A stretch of DNA of 21,147 bases from an uncultured Desulfobacterales bacterium. Lineage in GTDB: Bacteria > Desulfobacterota > Desulfobacteria > Desulfobacterales > JAFDCJ01. The translations under genes were made by a program, and so were the position numbers. Location of the stretch: the NCBI GenBank assembly GCA_945787595.1, contig CALZJV010000059.1, forward strand, positions 1-21,147. The letters run 5' to 3'. Shown one piece after another: positions 13,860 to 20,943 of this stretch (position 1 is its first letter; every line of letters begins with the position of its first letter). The notes below the pieces were generated by a model. The model ran no database searches. It was not told the DNA's origin and saw only the letters and a list, made by a program, of their open reading frames with translations.

Positions 13860-14831
13860 ATGGAAAGAGAAGACAATATGGTAGAAAACCTGCACAATCC
13901 CATGAATGAACCACGTTATTGTGGAATCCCTACGTTTATGAGAACCCCTCATGTAACTGATTTTAACAATTTGGGCATTGCCCTTGTTGGAGTGCCCTAT
14001 GATGGGGCCGTCGAAGCTAGATCGGGTGCACGTCAGGGACCCAGGCAGATAAGAGACATGTCGAGTATGATGCGGGCTATCCACCATGTCACGCGAATCA
14101 ATCCATATGAATTGTGCAGGATAGCTGATGTCGGTGATGTTCATTTTAACCAAATATTTGATGTTGAAGCCAGCCACGCTGATATAACAGGTTTCTATGA
14201 GAGGCTTCATAATTCTGGAATTGTCTCCTTAAGTGCTGGTGGTGATCACTCAATTACGTTACCAATTTTGAGAGCCATTGCGGCAGATTATCCTGTTGGT
14301 CTGGTGCATATTGATGCCCATACAGATTGCTGTGATGAGGAGATGAACTCTAAATTCAGCCATGGAACTCCTTTCCGAAGAGCTGTCGAGGAAGGGATAC
14401 TGGACCCGAAGCGAACGATCCAAATAGGAATTCGAGGTGCCGCAAACTCAGATGAATGCTGGGAGTTTGGCCCTAAACATGGCATCCGCATTGTGTATAT
14501 TGAGGAGTTCAATAAACTTGGAGTTGAGAAAGTAATAGCTGAGGCAAGGCGTGTGGTTGGCGAAGATCCTACCTATATTTCCTTTGATATTGATAGCATT
14601 GATCCCTCGTTCGCGCCAGGTACAGGGACGCCGGAGATTGGAGGCCTAACTACAATTGAAGCACAGGGATTAATTCGTGGACTCAGAGGGTTGAATCTTG
14701 TTGGTGCTGATGTCGTTGAGGTGTCACCACCATTTGATCCATCCGGAAACACTGCATTGATCGCGGCAACAATAATGTTTGAAATTCTATGTATTCTTGC
14801 CGAGAAAATAAATTCAAGTGCTTTTTCATAA
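13860..14831 (+). CDS. Ureohydrolase: guanidinopropionase/guanidinobutyrase/agmatinase family
   Basis: The 323-aa protein (from ATG 13860) has all binuclear metal-site motifs of the arginase superfamily: GGDHSITLP, HIDAHTDCCDEE and SFDIDSIDPSFAPGTGTPE. These supply the two Mn or Ni ions that activate water to split a guanidino compound into urea and an amine. PRYCGIPTFMRTPH, SSMMRAIHHVTRINPYEL and HGTPFRRAVEEGILDP resemble guanidinopropionase and guanidinobutyrase more than agmatinase. A guanidine hydrolase cannot be excluded. The frame opens at GTG 13794 and ATG 13878 is also possible; no strong Shine-Dalgarno decides. Codon use is more AT-rich than in the catabolic genes upstream, and the gene stands alone, which suggests separate acquisition. 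Confidence 0.85.
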   Translation: MEREDNMVENLHNPMNEPRYCGIPTFMRTPHVTDFNNLGIALVGVPYDGAVEARSGARQGPRQIRDMSSMMRAIHHVTRINPYELCRIADVGDVHFNQIFDVEASHADITGFYERLHNSGIVSLSAGGDHSITLPILRAIAADYPVGLVHIDAHTDCCDEEMNSKFSHGTPFRRAVEEGILDPKRTIQIGIRGAANSDECWEFGPKHGIRIVYIEEFNKLGVEKVIAEARRVVGEDPTYISFDIDSIDPSFAPGTGTPEIGGLTTIEAQGLIRGLRGLNLVGADVVEVSPPFDPSGNTALIAATIMFEILCILAEKINSSAFS

Positions 14832-14846
14832 TTGCCATAATGCAAC

Positions 14847-14865
14847 TAATTGAATCTTTCAATTA
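14847..14865. terminator. AT-rich hairpin after the ureohydrolase gene
   Basis: TAATTGAA and TTCAATTA form a perfect 8-bp stem around TCT, 16 bp after the stop. There is no T-run, so termination strength is doubtful. Confidence 0.3.
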
Positions 14866-15150
14866 TCTGAAGGGTCGGGCAGTTTTCAGCGCAAGCCTTT
14901 GATTATAGCGGAGTGGATGATCGCCACCGAAATCGGATGCTGTCTGAGACTATTAGGGATCGTTATGGATGAACAGCTTTGCACTGCGGCTTTTATTTAA
15001 CATCCAATCCCAGCATTGCGCACAACCTTCCGTTTTCATTTTGATTACTGTTCATTCATTACGATGCCTTAGGGTCGAGTTCATGCGGTTTCGCTGGCGA
15101 TTATCCATGCAGCGGGTCGGCTTTGAGAAACTCCCAGACCCCTCAATTAT
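14861..15150. repeat. Long imperfect inverted repeat, arms ~105-115 bp
   Basis: The left arm (14861-14976) and the reverse complement of the right arm (15150-15048) align throughout: GGGTC-GG-AGTTT..CA..AAGCC, then TGGAT-ATCGCCA-CGAAA-CG-ATG, then AGG-ATCGT-ATG-ATGAACAG. I estimate ~70% identity with a few small gaps, around a 71-bp centre. Both arms end in the same GAACAG facing the centre. It could be two facing copies of a dispersed element or one old palindromic element. Confidence 0.6.
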
Positions 15151-15491
15151 CTTGACATCACGCCAAACAACCTTATTTTATTGTGGGAAATTATTGAATC
15201 TGAGCGATCGTTCCCATAGACTCTCATTTCAAATCTCACAGAATATTGATAATGTGCGTAGTTCATCTACAATGTGTTCATATGCTAAGATTATTATCGA
15301 TCTGATCTGTTGTCGTTTCCTCTCCCGCTAGATCTCAATTTGCACTGCAATTGTCACTGTTCTTTTGCTAAGGATTCTATTTGATACCTGTTCCAGGCCG
15401 TCATGTTGATTTTGCGCCAGACCTTGTTGCGTAAAAGAATTCAATTCATTTTTGAAAAATCGGAAATAATTAGAACGATAGGAGGTGTGTC

Positions 15492-15785
15492 ATGAAAGCA
15501 GGTATTTTTTTTACTGGTACAGGGCCAATTCTTATTTTAACTTCTTATGAATCACTTGATGATCCAAAGTTAGTTGAAAAGCTTGCTCTCAAAGGAATTA
15601 AAAAATACATCGCTTATGAAATTCAAGAGGATTTGGTGAAAGATAGATATGGCAAGCACTTTAACGTGATTTTGGGCGATTTAAAACAAGCAGACGATTT
15701 GCGGGTGCTTGATTACGACGGACATCATGTCTTTTACAACTTTTCATTAGATGAAATTGGAAAGCCGATCTATCATGAAGGCTAA
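15492..15785 (+). CDS. Conserved 97-aa cytosolic protein of unknown function
   Basis: The product starts MKAGIFFTGTGPILILTSYE and contains LALKGIKKYIAYEI, DRYGKHFNVILGD, DDLRVLDYDGHHVFYNFS and a C-terminal DEIGKPIYHEG. It has no signal peptide or membrane helix, and reads as a compact alpha/beta protein. I recall similar small proteins beside universal-stress and cyclic-nucleotide-binding genes in sulfate reducers, but no biochemical role is known to me. The AGGAGGTG ribosome binding site sets the start. It leads a co-directional set with the next three genes. Confidence 0.75.
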   Translation: MKAGIFFTGTGPILILTSYESLDDPKLVEKLALKGIKKYIAYEIQEDLVKDRYGKHFNVILGDLKQADDLRVLDYDGHHVFYNFSLDEIGKPIYHEG

Positions 15786-15874
15786 GGTGAATATTGTCTT
15801 TTTGAAGGGTTTAAATTCTCAGTCGAGAGCATCTTAAATATTTTTGGACCTTATAGTTTTAGAAAGGAAAAAAA

Positions 15875-16330
15875 ATGTATCTCAAACAAAAAGATATTTT
15901 TAGGGCAATGAATAAAAGTTTTGTAAAAAAGATCATGAATGTTTCAACGACAGAATCCTATGAACAAGGAGACTTTCTTTTCCAACAAGGAGACCTTGCG
16001 AATCAATTTTATATTTTGCTTAAAGGGCGCATAAAACTAACCCTTGGGGAGACTGGGCAATCAGTTTATATTGTGAGCCATGCGGGAGAGGCATTTGGCT
16101 GGTCTAGTCTGATCGATAGGGAGACATATACTGCATCTGCAGAATGCATGACTCCAGTGAAATTGCATAGATTTGATCAAGAGAAAGTCTCAAAGATATT
16201 AGAAGAAGATCCCGCTAATGGGCTCGTTTTTTTCAAACGCCTCGCTGATATATTGGGTAACCGCTTGCTTCACAGTTATGAGATGTTATGGGCACGACCG
16301 TCTCTGAGCTGGAAATGTAACAATTTATAA
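15875..16330 (+). CDS. Stand-alone cyclic-nucleotide-binding-domain protein (Crp/Fnr-like, no HTH)
   Basis: The 151-aa protein is a single cNBD: an N-terminal helix, the beta-roll at ~25-110 (YEQGDFLFQQGDLANQFYIL, KGRIKLTL), the phosphate-cassette region GEAFGWSSLIDRETYTASAE (71-90) and a C-helix (~104-138). No DNA-binding domain follows, so it is not a transcription factor as encoded. The cassette has Gly-Glu at its start but lacks the Arg-Ala pair that contacts the cAMP phosphate (TASA instead of RAAT-like). The ligand may therefore differ or be absent. The last ~12 residues (RPSLSWKCNNL) look unconserved. Start follows AGAAAGG. Neighbours suggest a stress or energy-state sensor. Confidence 0.8.
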   Translation: MYLKQKDIFRAMNKSFVKKIMNVSTTESYEQGDFLFQQGDLANQFYILLKGRIKLTLGETGQSVYIVSHAGEAFGWSSLIDRETYTASAECMTPVKLHRFDQEKVSKILEEDPANGLVFFKRLADILGNRLLHSYEMLWARPSLSWKCNNL

Positions 16331-16372
16331 CATTATCGTCATAGCATTTCCTCATAACCCCAGAGGTTAAAT

Positions 16373-16792
16373 ATGTTGAAAAATATTGTTTTGGCCTTTG
16401 ACGGCTCCGAATATAGCAATAGAGCTTTACAGTATGCCAAAACGTTCGCTGAACGCTTTGAGGCAACTCTGTGGCTTGTCCATATCTTTACGCATACTTC
16501 AGATCTATTAGGCTACGAGGATTATGAGAAGTTTTACTCTAAGCGCAAATCCGGCGGACAAACCCTGCTTGATAAGGCGCTCCAAGGCCTGAGAAATACT
16601 AGGCTGGATGTGAGAGAGGAATTACAAGAAGGACCGGAGGCCGAGTCAATTCTAAATATTGCCAAGAATTGCCACGCCGATCTGATTGTAATGGGAACAC
16701 GTGGGCATGGCACATTAAAGGGTTTGTTAGTTGGCAGTGTAAGCCGCAAAGTTATTCACCATTCTTCCTGTCCTGTGATGGTAGTGCATTAG
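16373..16792 (+). CDS. Universal stress protein (UspA family)
   Basis: The 139-aa single Usp domain begins LKNIVLAFDGSEYSNRALQY with the conserved Asp, and ends with the ATP-binding signature MGTRGHGTLKGLLVGSVS (G-2x-G-9x-G-S/T type, ~107-124) and HHSSCPVMVVH. The complete nucleotide motif suggests an ATP-binding member. Usp proteins are cytoplasmic, form dimers and are induced by starvation or respiratory stress. It follows the cNBD gene by 42 bp, and they are probably co-transcribed. Confidence 0.92.
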   Translation: MLKNIVLAFDGSEYSNRALQYAKTFAERFEATLWLVHIFTHTSDLLGYEDYEKFYSKRKSGGQTLLDKALQGLRNTRLDVREELQEGPEAESILNIAKNCHADLIVMGTRGHGTLKGLLVGSVSRKVIHHSSCPVMVVH

Positions 16793-16894
16793 CATTGGTA
16801 ACATCTTCAGTTAGGATTCGTATGAACAAAATTCCTGCGACCGCAAATATGAGCCAATAAGTTAAAACAGTTACTTTTTCTTTTGGGTCTTAAA

Positions 16895-17251
16895 ATGATA
16901 AAACAACCTTATGTAAAAGATATGATATTCTGTGATGATGCACAATTTTGCAGAGAAAACAAAATTGGAGTTTCGATTATTTATGCCTATGAGGATTCCG
17001 ATGTGTTTTATCCGGCAAAGCTATTAAAGCACGGAAAAAATTGTCTGTGTTTTGCATCAAAAGAACCTATTGTGAGGGGTGAAAAAATTTATATCTTTAC
17101 CCAGGATTTTCCTATAGACGGCGCAAATCCTAGAATTTATGAAGGAAGTTTTGCCCAAGTCAAAGAATGCAAGAAAACTGATAATTTTAAAAATAATCCA
17201 TCATATTTAATTCGCGGGAAATCAGTGGTCGGCAATACAATGAGAGTTTAG
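16895..17251 (+). CDS. PilZ-like domain protein
   Basis: The 118-aa product from ATG 16895 (MIKQPYVKDMIFCDDAQ) contains YPAKLLKHGKNCLCFASKEP and RGEKIYIFTQDF, followed by YEGSFAQVKECKK. This beta-barrel pattern resembles PilZ domains (YPAKLLNYSKGGMCFES-type). The N-terminal RxxxR c-di-GMP motif is not visible and the usual N-x-S-x-x-G turn is changed to KHGKNCLCF, so binding of c-di-GMP is doubtful. A TTG at 16883 would add four residues and is less likely. Function unknown. Confidence 0.55.
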   Translation: MIKQPYVKDMIFCDDAQFCRENKIGVSIIYAYEDSDVFYPAKLLKHGKNCLCFASKEPIVRGEKIYIFTQDFPIDGANPRIYEGSFAQVKECKKTDNFKNNPSYLIRGKSVVGNTMRV

Positions 17252-17372
17252 GCCCGAAAGAATTCGGGGTCAAGGTTTTATAGTCTGCAATTTCATACCT
17301 GTATTCATTTCTATATCCGGATAAATCATTGCACTCAAAGATAGTCGTCGAGACGTAATCTGCGAGAGATCG

Positions 17373-19151
17373 ATGGAAAAGATATCTTCCGACAACTGGA
17401 ATTCAGCAGTCGTTACTCCCGAAACAATGATTGAGAAAATCAGGCCGGGGATGAGTATTTTTCTGGGTACAGCAGTCGCCGAGCCTCGAACCATGGTACG
17501 GCATCTGATGACGTCTGATGCCAAAAATTTGGAAGACCTCGAACTAATTCAACTGGTAAGTTTCGGCGATGCAGTCTCGCGGCAGACGCTCCAGTCCCAA
17601 AACTTTCGTTTGAAAACATTTTTCTCCGGCTGGGTGGCGGACGAAGCCATCGAAGAGGGTCAGGTGGATCTGATACCCAGTCGGTTCGTGAAGATACCCC
17701 AACTGATTCGCGAAGCCCTGGAACAGGCCAACATCAGAGTGGGTGAAATCAATACCCAAATTCCCCGGACCTTTGGGGATACTTTTGTTCCGGTATCTGA
17801 ATTTGATTTTTTGGTTCGTTCGACAGATCCGCCGATATATTTCGACCGTTGGGAGATTGATGATATCTGGTATCAAGTGGCCCGGCATGTGGCCTCGCTC
17901 ATTGAAGATGAAAGCTGCCTGGCGTTTTCCATTGGCCCGCTCTACGAGGCCCTGGCCAAATGCCTGATAAATAAGCGCCATCTGGGAATTCATTCTCCCT
18001 TTTTTACAGATCCGTTGATGGATTTGATGAAAAACGGAACTGTCACGAATCGGCGTAAGGAAACATATCGCGGAAAAGCACTGACCTCTTATGCCTTTGG
18101 TACACCAAGTTTGATGGAATGGTTAGACAACAATCCCCTCGTCGAGTTTCAGCGAATCGGCAAGGTGTTTAATCCTGTGATGATTGGTGGCAATCCCAAA
18201 TTTGTCATGATAGTTGCGGCCCGAAAGGTGGATTTGTATGGTCGCATCGGACTTCACATTGGCAAAGGCAATGTAGCCTCCGGTCCCGCCGAGGTAATGG
18301 ATTTTATAAATGGTGCTGAGCTTTCGCAAGGCGGATGTTGTATTTTTGCCCTGACCAGCCGGGATCGAAACAGGCGTCCGAACATTTTGCTATCCATTGC
18401 CCATTTGCCCAATCGGTTCAGTGCACTCGAATCCGTGGGTGCAGTTGTCACTGAATACGGCGTTGCGTATTTGGAGGGTCGCACCATCAGGGAGCGGGCG
18501 CAAGCCCTGATTGACATTGCCCACCCGGATGATCGGGCCGGTCTTGTGCAGGAAGCGAAAGAAAAAAAGATTTTGTATCGTGACCAAATTTTCCTGGCAG
18601 AAAGCGCGCGCCTCTATCCGGCGGACATCACGGCAACCTGTGCCGTCAAAGGTGATCTCAACATAAGATTTAGGGCCATCAAGCCCTCTGATGAAGAAGG
18701 CATGCGTCATTTGTTTTATCGGTTTTCAGACGAAATGGTGTACTATCGCTATTTTCACACCGTCAGCAGCATGCCGCATGCGAAAATTCAAGAGTACGTC
18801 AACGTAGACTGGAATCAGGTTATATCCATCGTCGGGCTGGTCGGCGAAGAGGGGAAAGGACGCATTATTGCCGAAGCCCGATTTATCATCATTCCGAGTA
18901 GCCCTTTTGCGGAGATTGTTTTTGTGGTAGACGAGGCCTACCAGGGGCTTGGAATCGCATCTTTTCTTTACAAGATGTTAATCCGGTTGGCGAAGGAGAA
19001 AGGTGTTAAAGGGTTTATGGCCGAAGTTTTATTTTCTAATATTGGCGCTATGAAGATTTTTCGCAAAGGGGATCTGCCGGTCAAAGCGCGACTGGAAGAC
19101 GGAGTATACCACCTGGTGATTCCTTTCAGCAAGAAACACAAGATCGGATGA
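17373..19151 (+). CDS. Acetyl-CoA hydrolase/transferase family protein fused to a GNAT acetyltransferase
   Basis: The 592-aa protein has two modules. Residues ~10-415 are a family-I-like CoA transferase/hydrolase (4-hydroxybutyrate/acetate CoA-transferase group): GIHSPFFTDPLMDLMKNGTV, then LDNNPLVEF with the likely CoA-linked glutamate E258, KVDLYGRIGLHIGKGN, and the C-terminal VVTEYGVAYLEGRTIRERA with DIAHPDDR. Residues ~430-588 are a GNAT domain with the acetyl-CoA loop VVDEAYQGLGIASFLYKM (Q524-G-L-G-I-A529) and an RFRAIKPSDEE start resembling protein lysine acetyltransferases fused to acyl-CoA synthetases. The usual GIGGQVDF motif is replaced by VASGPAEVMDF, so the substrate may be unusual. 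The fusion type is known in sulfate reducers. The start is ATG after GCGAGAG. Confidence 0.88.
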   Translation: MEKISSDNWNSAVVTPETMIEKIRPGMSIFLGTAVAEPRTMVRHLMTSDAKNLEDLELIQLVSFGDAVSRQTLQSQNFRLKTFFSGWVADEAIEEGQVDLIPSRFVKIPQLIREALEQANIRVGEINTQIPRTFGDTFVPVSEFDFLVRSTDPPIYFDRWEIDDIWYQVARHVASLIEDESCLAFSIGPLYEALAKCLINKRHLGIHSPFFTDPLMDLMKNGTVTNRRKETYRGKALTSYAFGTPSLMEWLDNNPLVEFQRIGKVFNPVMIGGNPKFVMIVAARKVDLYGRIGLHIGKGNVASGPAEVMDFINGAELSQGGCCIFALTSRDRNRRPNILLSIAHLPNRFSALESVGAVVTEYGVAYLEGRTIRERAQALIDIAHPDDRAGLVQEAKEKKILYRDQIFLAESARLYPADITATCAVKGDLNIRFRAIKPSDEEGMRHLFYRFSDEMVYYRYFHTVSSMPHAKIQEYVNVDWNQVISIVGLVGEEGKGRIIAEARFIIIPSSPFAEIVFVVDEAYQGLGIASFLYKMLIRLAKEKGVKGFMAEVLFSNIGAMKIFRKGDLPVKARLEDGVYHLVIPFSKKHKIG

Positions 19152-19178
19152 ACCAGAACTCGCGCAGGTATTGCTGAC

Positions 19179-19206
19179 TGTGGATGCACTGCCACAATAT
19201 TTTTTT
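19179..19206 (+). terminator. Candidate intrinsic terminator after the CoA-transferase/GNAT gene
   Basis: TGTGG and CCACA form a 5-bp stem around ATGCACTG, followed by AATATTTTTTT. The stem is short, so this is a weak but correctly placed terminator, 28 bp after the stop. Confidence 0.45.
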
Positions 19207-19217
19207 AAAAAAGAGTG

Positions 19218-19243
19218 GGGAAATTTGGGTGGGAAATTTGGGT
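19218..19243. repeat. Perfect 13-bp tandem duplication at the border of element copy 2
   Basis: GGGAAATTTGGGT occurs twice without interruption (19218-19230, 19231-19243), the second running into the TCGGACC end of the element. It may be replication slippage or a trace of insertion. Confidence 0.7.
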
Positions 19244-19494
19244 CGGACCAAGGTAGAATACCGGCAACTAAAGCTTGAGCTTAAAAACGAGACCGTTTTT
19301 CGGCCTTAGATTACCTTTTTTACTGTTGAAAAGATGCATTTAAGGAAAAAAGCAGCTTGGTGCAACTCCGGTGTTTGCTATTTTCTTAAACTACCCTTTT
19401 CGGTGTCAAAAACATCACTTTAAGCCCAAATACGGGACTATTTTTAGCCTACATCCTTAATTACCAAGCGTTCACCGTGGTCCGACCCCAGTTC
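19235..19494 (+). mobile_element. 258-bp MITE-like element, copy 2
   Basis: The inverse-orientation partner of 257-514, ~97% identical. It starts TTGGGTCGGACCAAGGTAG and ends CACCGTGGTCCGACCCCAG, with the ends self-complementary at GGGTCGGACCA[A/C]GGT. It carries the same short frame KLELKNETVFRP-stop and the same AAAAACG/CGTTTTT hairpin. As with copy 1, its leading end lies just behind the 3' end of a gene in the same orientation. No transposase is encoded. Confidence 0.8.
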
Positions 19495-19498
19495 GGTT

Positions 19499-19921
19499 TC
19501 CAGTTCGCAGTTTGAAATACCAGTTGTTACTGATACTTTTATTTGGTTGGCAGAGTCTGAGGAACCCATACCGGTGAGAGAGCATAATACGGATCATCCC
19601 AATGGTGTTAAAGGCATCCTATGATTCGTATTCGATCTGGAAGCTGATGTACTAAGGGGGTTTTCCAAGATAGTCAAACAAGACCTGTCAGGAGGAACAA
19701 TCAAAATAGGAGGGATCGAAGTCTGGCTGAAGAATACCATAGAAGATTTTCCTGATGTACACGACAAAATCTTTCCGTTAATTGCAATCATATTGAAAAC
19801 AGCCAATCTGGACTATTTTGCAGCACAGATGGACAATGTTAGAAAGGTTTCCTTTATGTCTGGTCCAGCGGTACACATTGAAACAAATATGCAGTCTTGG
19901 GATCTTCTAATTACGCTCTAA
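19499..19921 (+). pseudogene. Broken VOC/glyoxalase-like gene
   Basis: One frame from 19499 reads FEIPVVTDTFIWLAESEEP and VREHNTDHPNGVKGIL, hits TGA at 19622, and continues in the same frame as FVFDLEADVLRGF, GGTIKIGGIEVWLKN, FPLIAIILKTANLDYFAAQM and a terminal SWDLLITL-stop at 19919. The alternation of short strands, the HPNG motif and the paired halves resemble VOC (glyoxalase/dioxygenase superfamily) proteins. No start codon is apparent, and the 5' side begins at the repeat boundary. The internal stop and missing start suggest decay, perhaps started by the element insertion. The family call is tentative. Confidence 0.45.
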
Positions 19922-20589
19922 TCGATCGTCGTATGGTCGGTAAAGACTTTTTTCTCGAAAAAGTATTTCCTCCGCCATATTCCCGTTATCCAGAACCGAG
20001 ATTTCTGCTTCACGCAAATATTTTAGAGCTCAAAATCGTGTGGTACCTCTCCAACAAAGCTATAATTTTTAAAGGTTAAAAATATTTAAGATATCTTGAG
20101 CGGAGCAATCGTTTGTAGCCGGCCCATACCTATAATTTTAATCCCTCGTCAGAATCCTACTATGAATTGCGTGCAAAATTTAAAGATTTAGGAAAAATTG
20201 CGATTTATTGCGAAAAATGTGCGGACCGGTTGTATGTTACCTGTACAAATACACAATGAATTCAGTTAATTCAACGGATTCGATTCAGGCACGCAATCTA
20301 CACTCAGCTCAAAATGTAGATTGGATAGGGGAAATATACAATGGCCGGAGGTTTTAGATTTGTTCAGCAAATCTTAATATTTTGATCCTATCGATATTTT
20401 GGATTAGTTTGTCCAATCTAAATGGGTTTTCATTGCTGAGAAAGGAATAGCCTTTAATATTTGACGCGGTTCTTTTTCCCGCCCTGCCGGCCATCCCAAT
20501 ACCCCAATAACAGCCTTCGCAATTTCACTTATTTAAATTTTGAAGCTTCCTGGTGGCGTAAAACCATCACCGAGTTTTCATATTTTTAA
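19922..20589. other. ~670-bp stretch with one small remnant and no intact gene
   Basis: A 60-codon frame at 19897-20079 overlaps the pseudogene and shows no family features. The frame at 20119-20259 is listed separately. The rest is AT-rich; TCTACACTCAGCTCAAAATGTAGA near 20298 forms a small hairpin. I see no RNA gene. Confidence 0.4.
20119..20259 (+). pseudogene. Small remnant with a CxxC motif
   Basis: After a TAG, a 46-codon frame reads NFNPSSESYYELRAKFKDLG, then KIAIYCEKCADRLYVTCTNT and a TGA stop. The amino acid composition and CxxC plus a third Cys look protein-like (zinc-ribbon tail?). There is no ATG/GTG start, only an internal TTG. It is probably the 3' end of a lost gene. No family is recognised. 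Confidence 0.25.
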
Positions 20590-20618
20590 TTGACAAATCA
20601 AACTCTTACCGTTAACGT
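20590..20618 (+). promoter_or_regulatory. Promoter of ihfA
   Basis: TTGACA at 20590-20595 and TAACGT at 20613-20618 with a 17-bp spacer form a good sigma-70 promoter 28 bp before the start codon of ihfA. Confidence 0.6.
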
Positions 20619-20646
20619 GAAGTCTCCCTCGTGAAAGGAGGCCTCA

Positions 20647-20943
20647 ATGCCAAAAACAGGCACCCTCACCAAAGCCCGTATTGTCGAAGCCGTTGTTGAA
20701 AACAACGGGTACACCCAACAAAAAGCTTTCGAGACCGTCGAAATATTGCTTGAACTCATTAAGTCAGAACTGGAAGACGGCGAAGACGTATTGATCTCTA
20801 GCTTCGGAAAGTTTTGCGTCAAGAAAAAAAAGGAGCGGAGAGGCAGAAACCCGGCGACAGGCAAAGACATGATGATGCGACCAAGGAAAGTCGTCACGTT
20901 CAGATCCTCTGGCAAACTGAGGGATAGGATAAACGATAATTAA
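20647..20943 (+). CDS. ihfA: Integration host factor alpha subunit (HU/IHF family)
   Basis: The 98-aa protein begins MPKTGTLTKARIVEAV, has the dimerisation helices (~8-43: YTQQKAFETVEILLELIKSEL), the strand ISSFGKFCVKKKKERRGRNP with the DNA-bending arm proline (GRNPATGKDMMMRPRK, ~65-80) and the C-terminal VTFRSSGKLRDRIN. TLTKARI at the start and the R-x-RKVVTFR-x-SGKLR end point to IHF-alpha rather than HU or IHF-beta. IHF bends DNA and assists recombination, replication and sigma-54 promoters. The AAAGGAGG ribosome binding site and the upstream promoter make it an independent unit. In many genomes ihfA follows pheT; here it stands alone downstream of gene debris. Confidence 0.88.
   Translation: MPKTGTLTKARIVEAVVENNGYTQQKAFETVEILLELIKSELEDGEDVLISSFGKFCVKKKKERRGRNPATGKDMMMRPRKVVTFRSSGKLRDRINDN

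Larger units (their letters stand above)
14832..15491. other. 660-bp gene-free stretch dominated by a long inverted repeat
   Basis: The first half is the long imperfect inverted repeat (14861-15150). The second half (15151-15491) is AT-rich with no protein-like frame, and ends in the ribosome binding site AGGAGGTG of the next gene. Confidence 0.55.

Noticed and set aside
14969..15331. 120-codon plus-strand frame
   Set aside because: It crosses the inverted repeat, is rich in Ser/Leu/Cys/Arg without pattern, and has no ribosome binding site.
19622..19624. TGA read as selenocysteine in the VOC-like gene
   Set aside because: No SECIS-like stem-loop is evident directly after the codon, and the gene also lacks a start, so decay is simpler.
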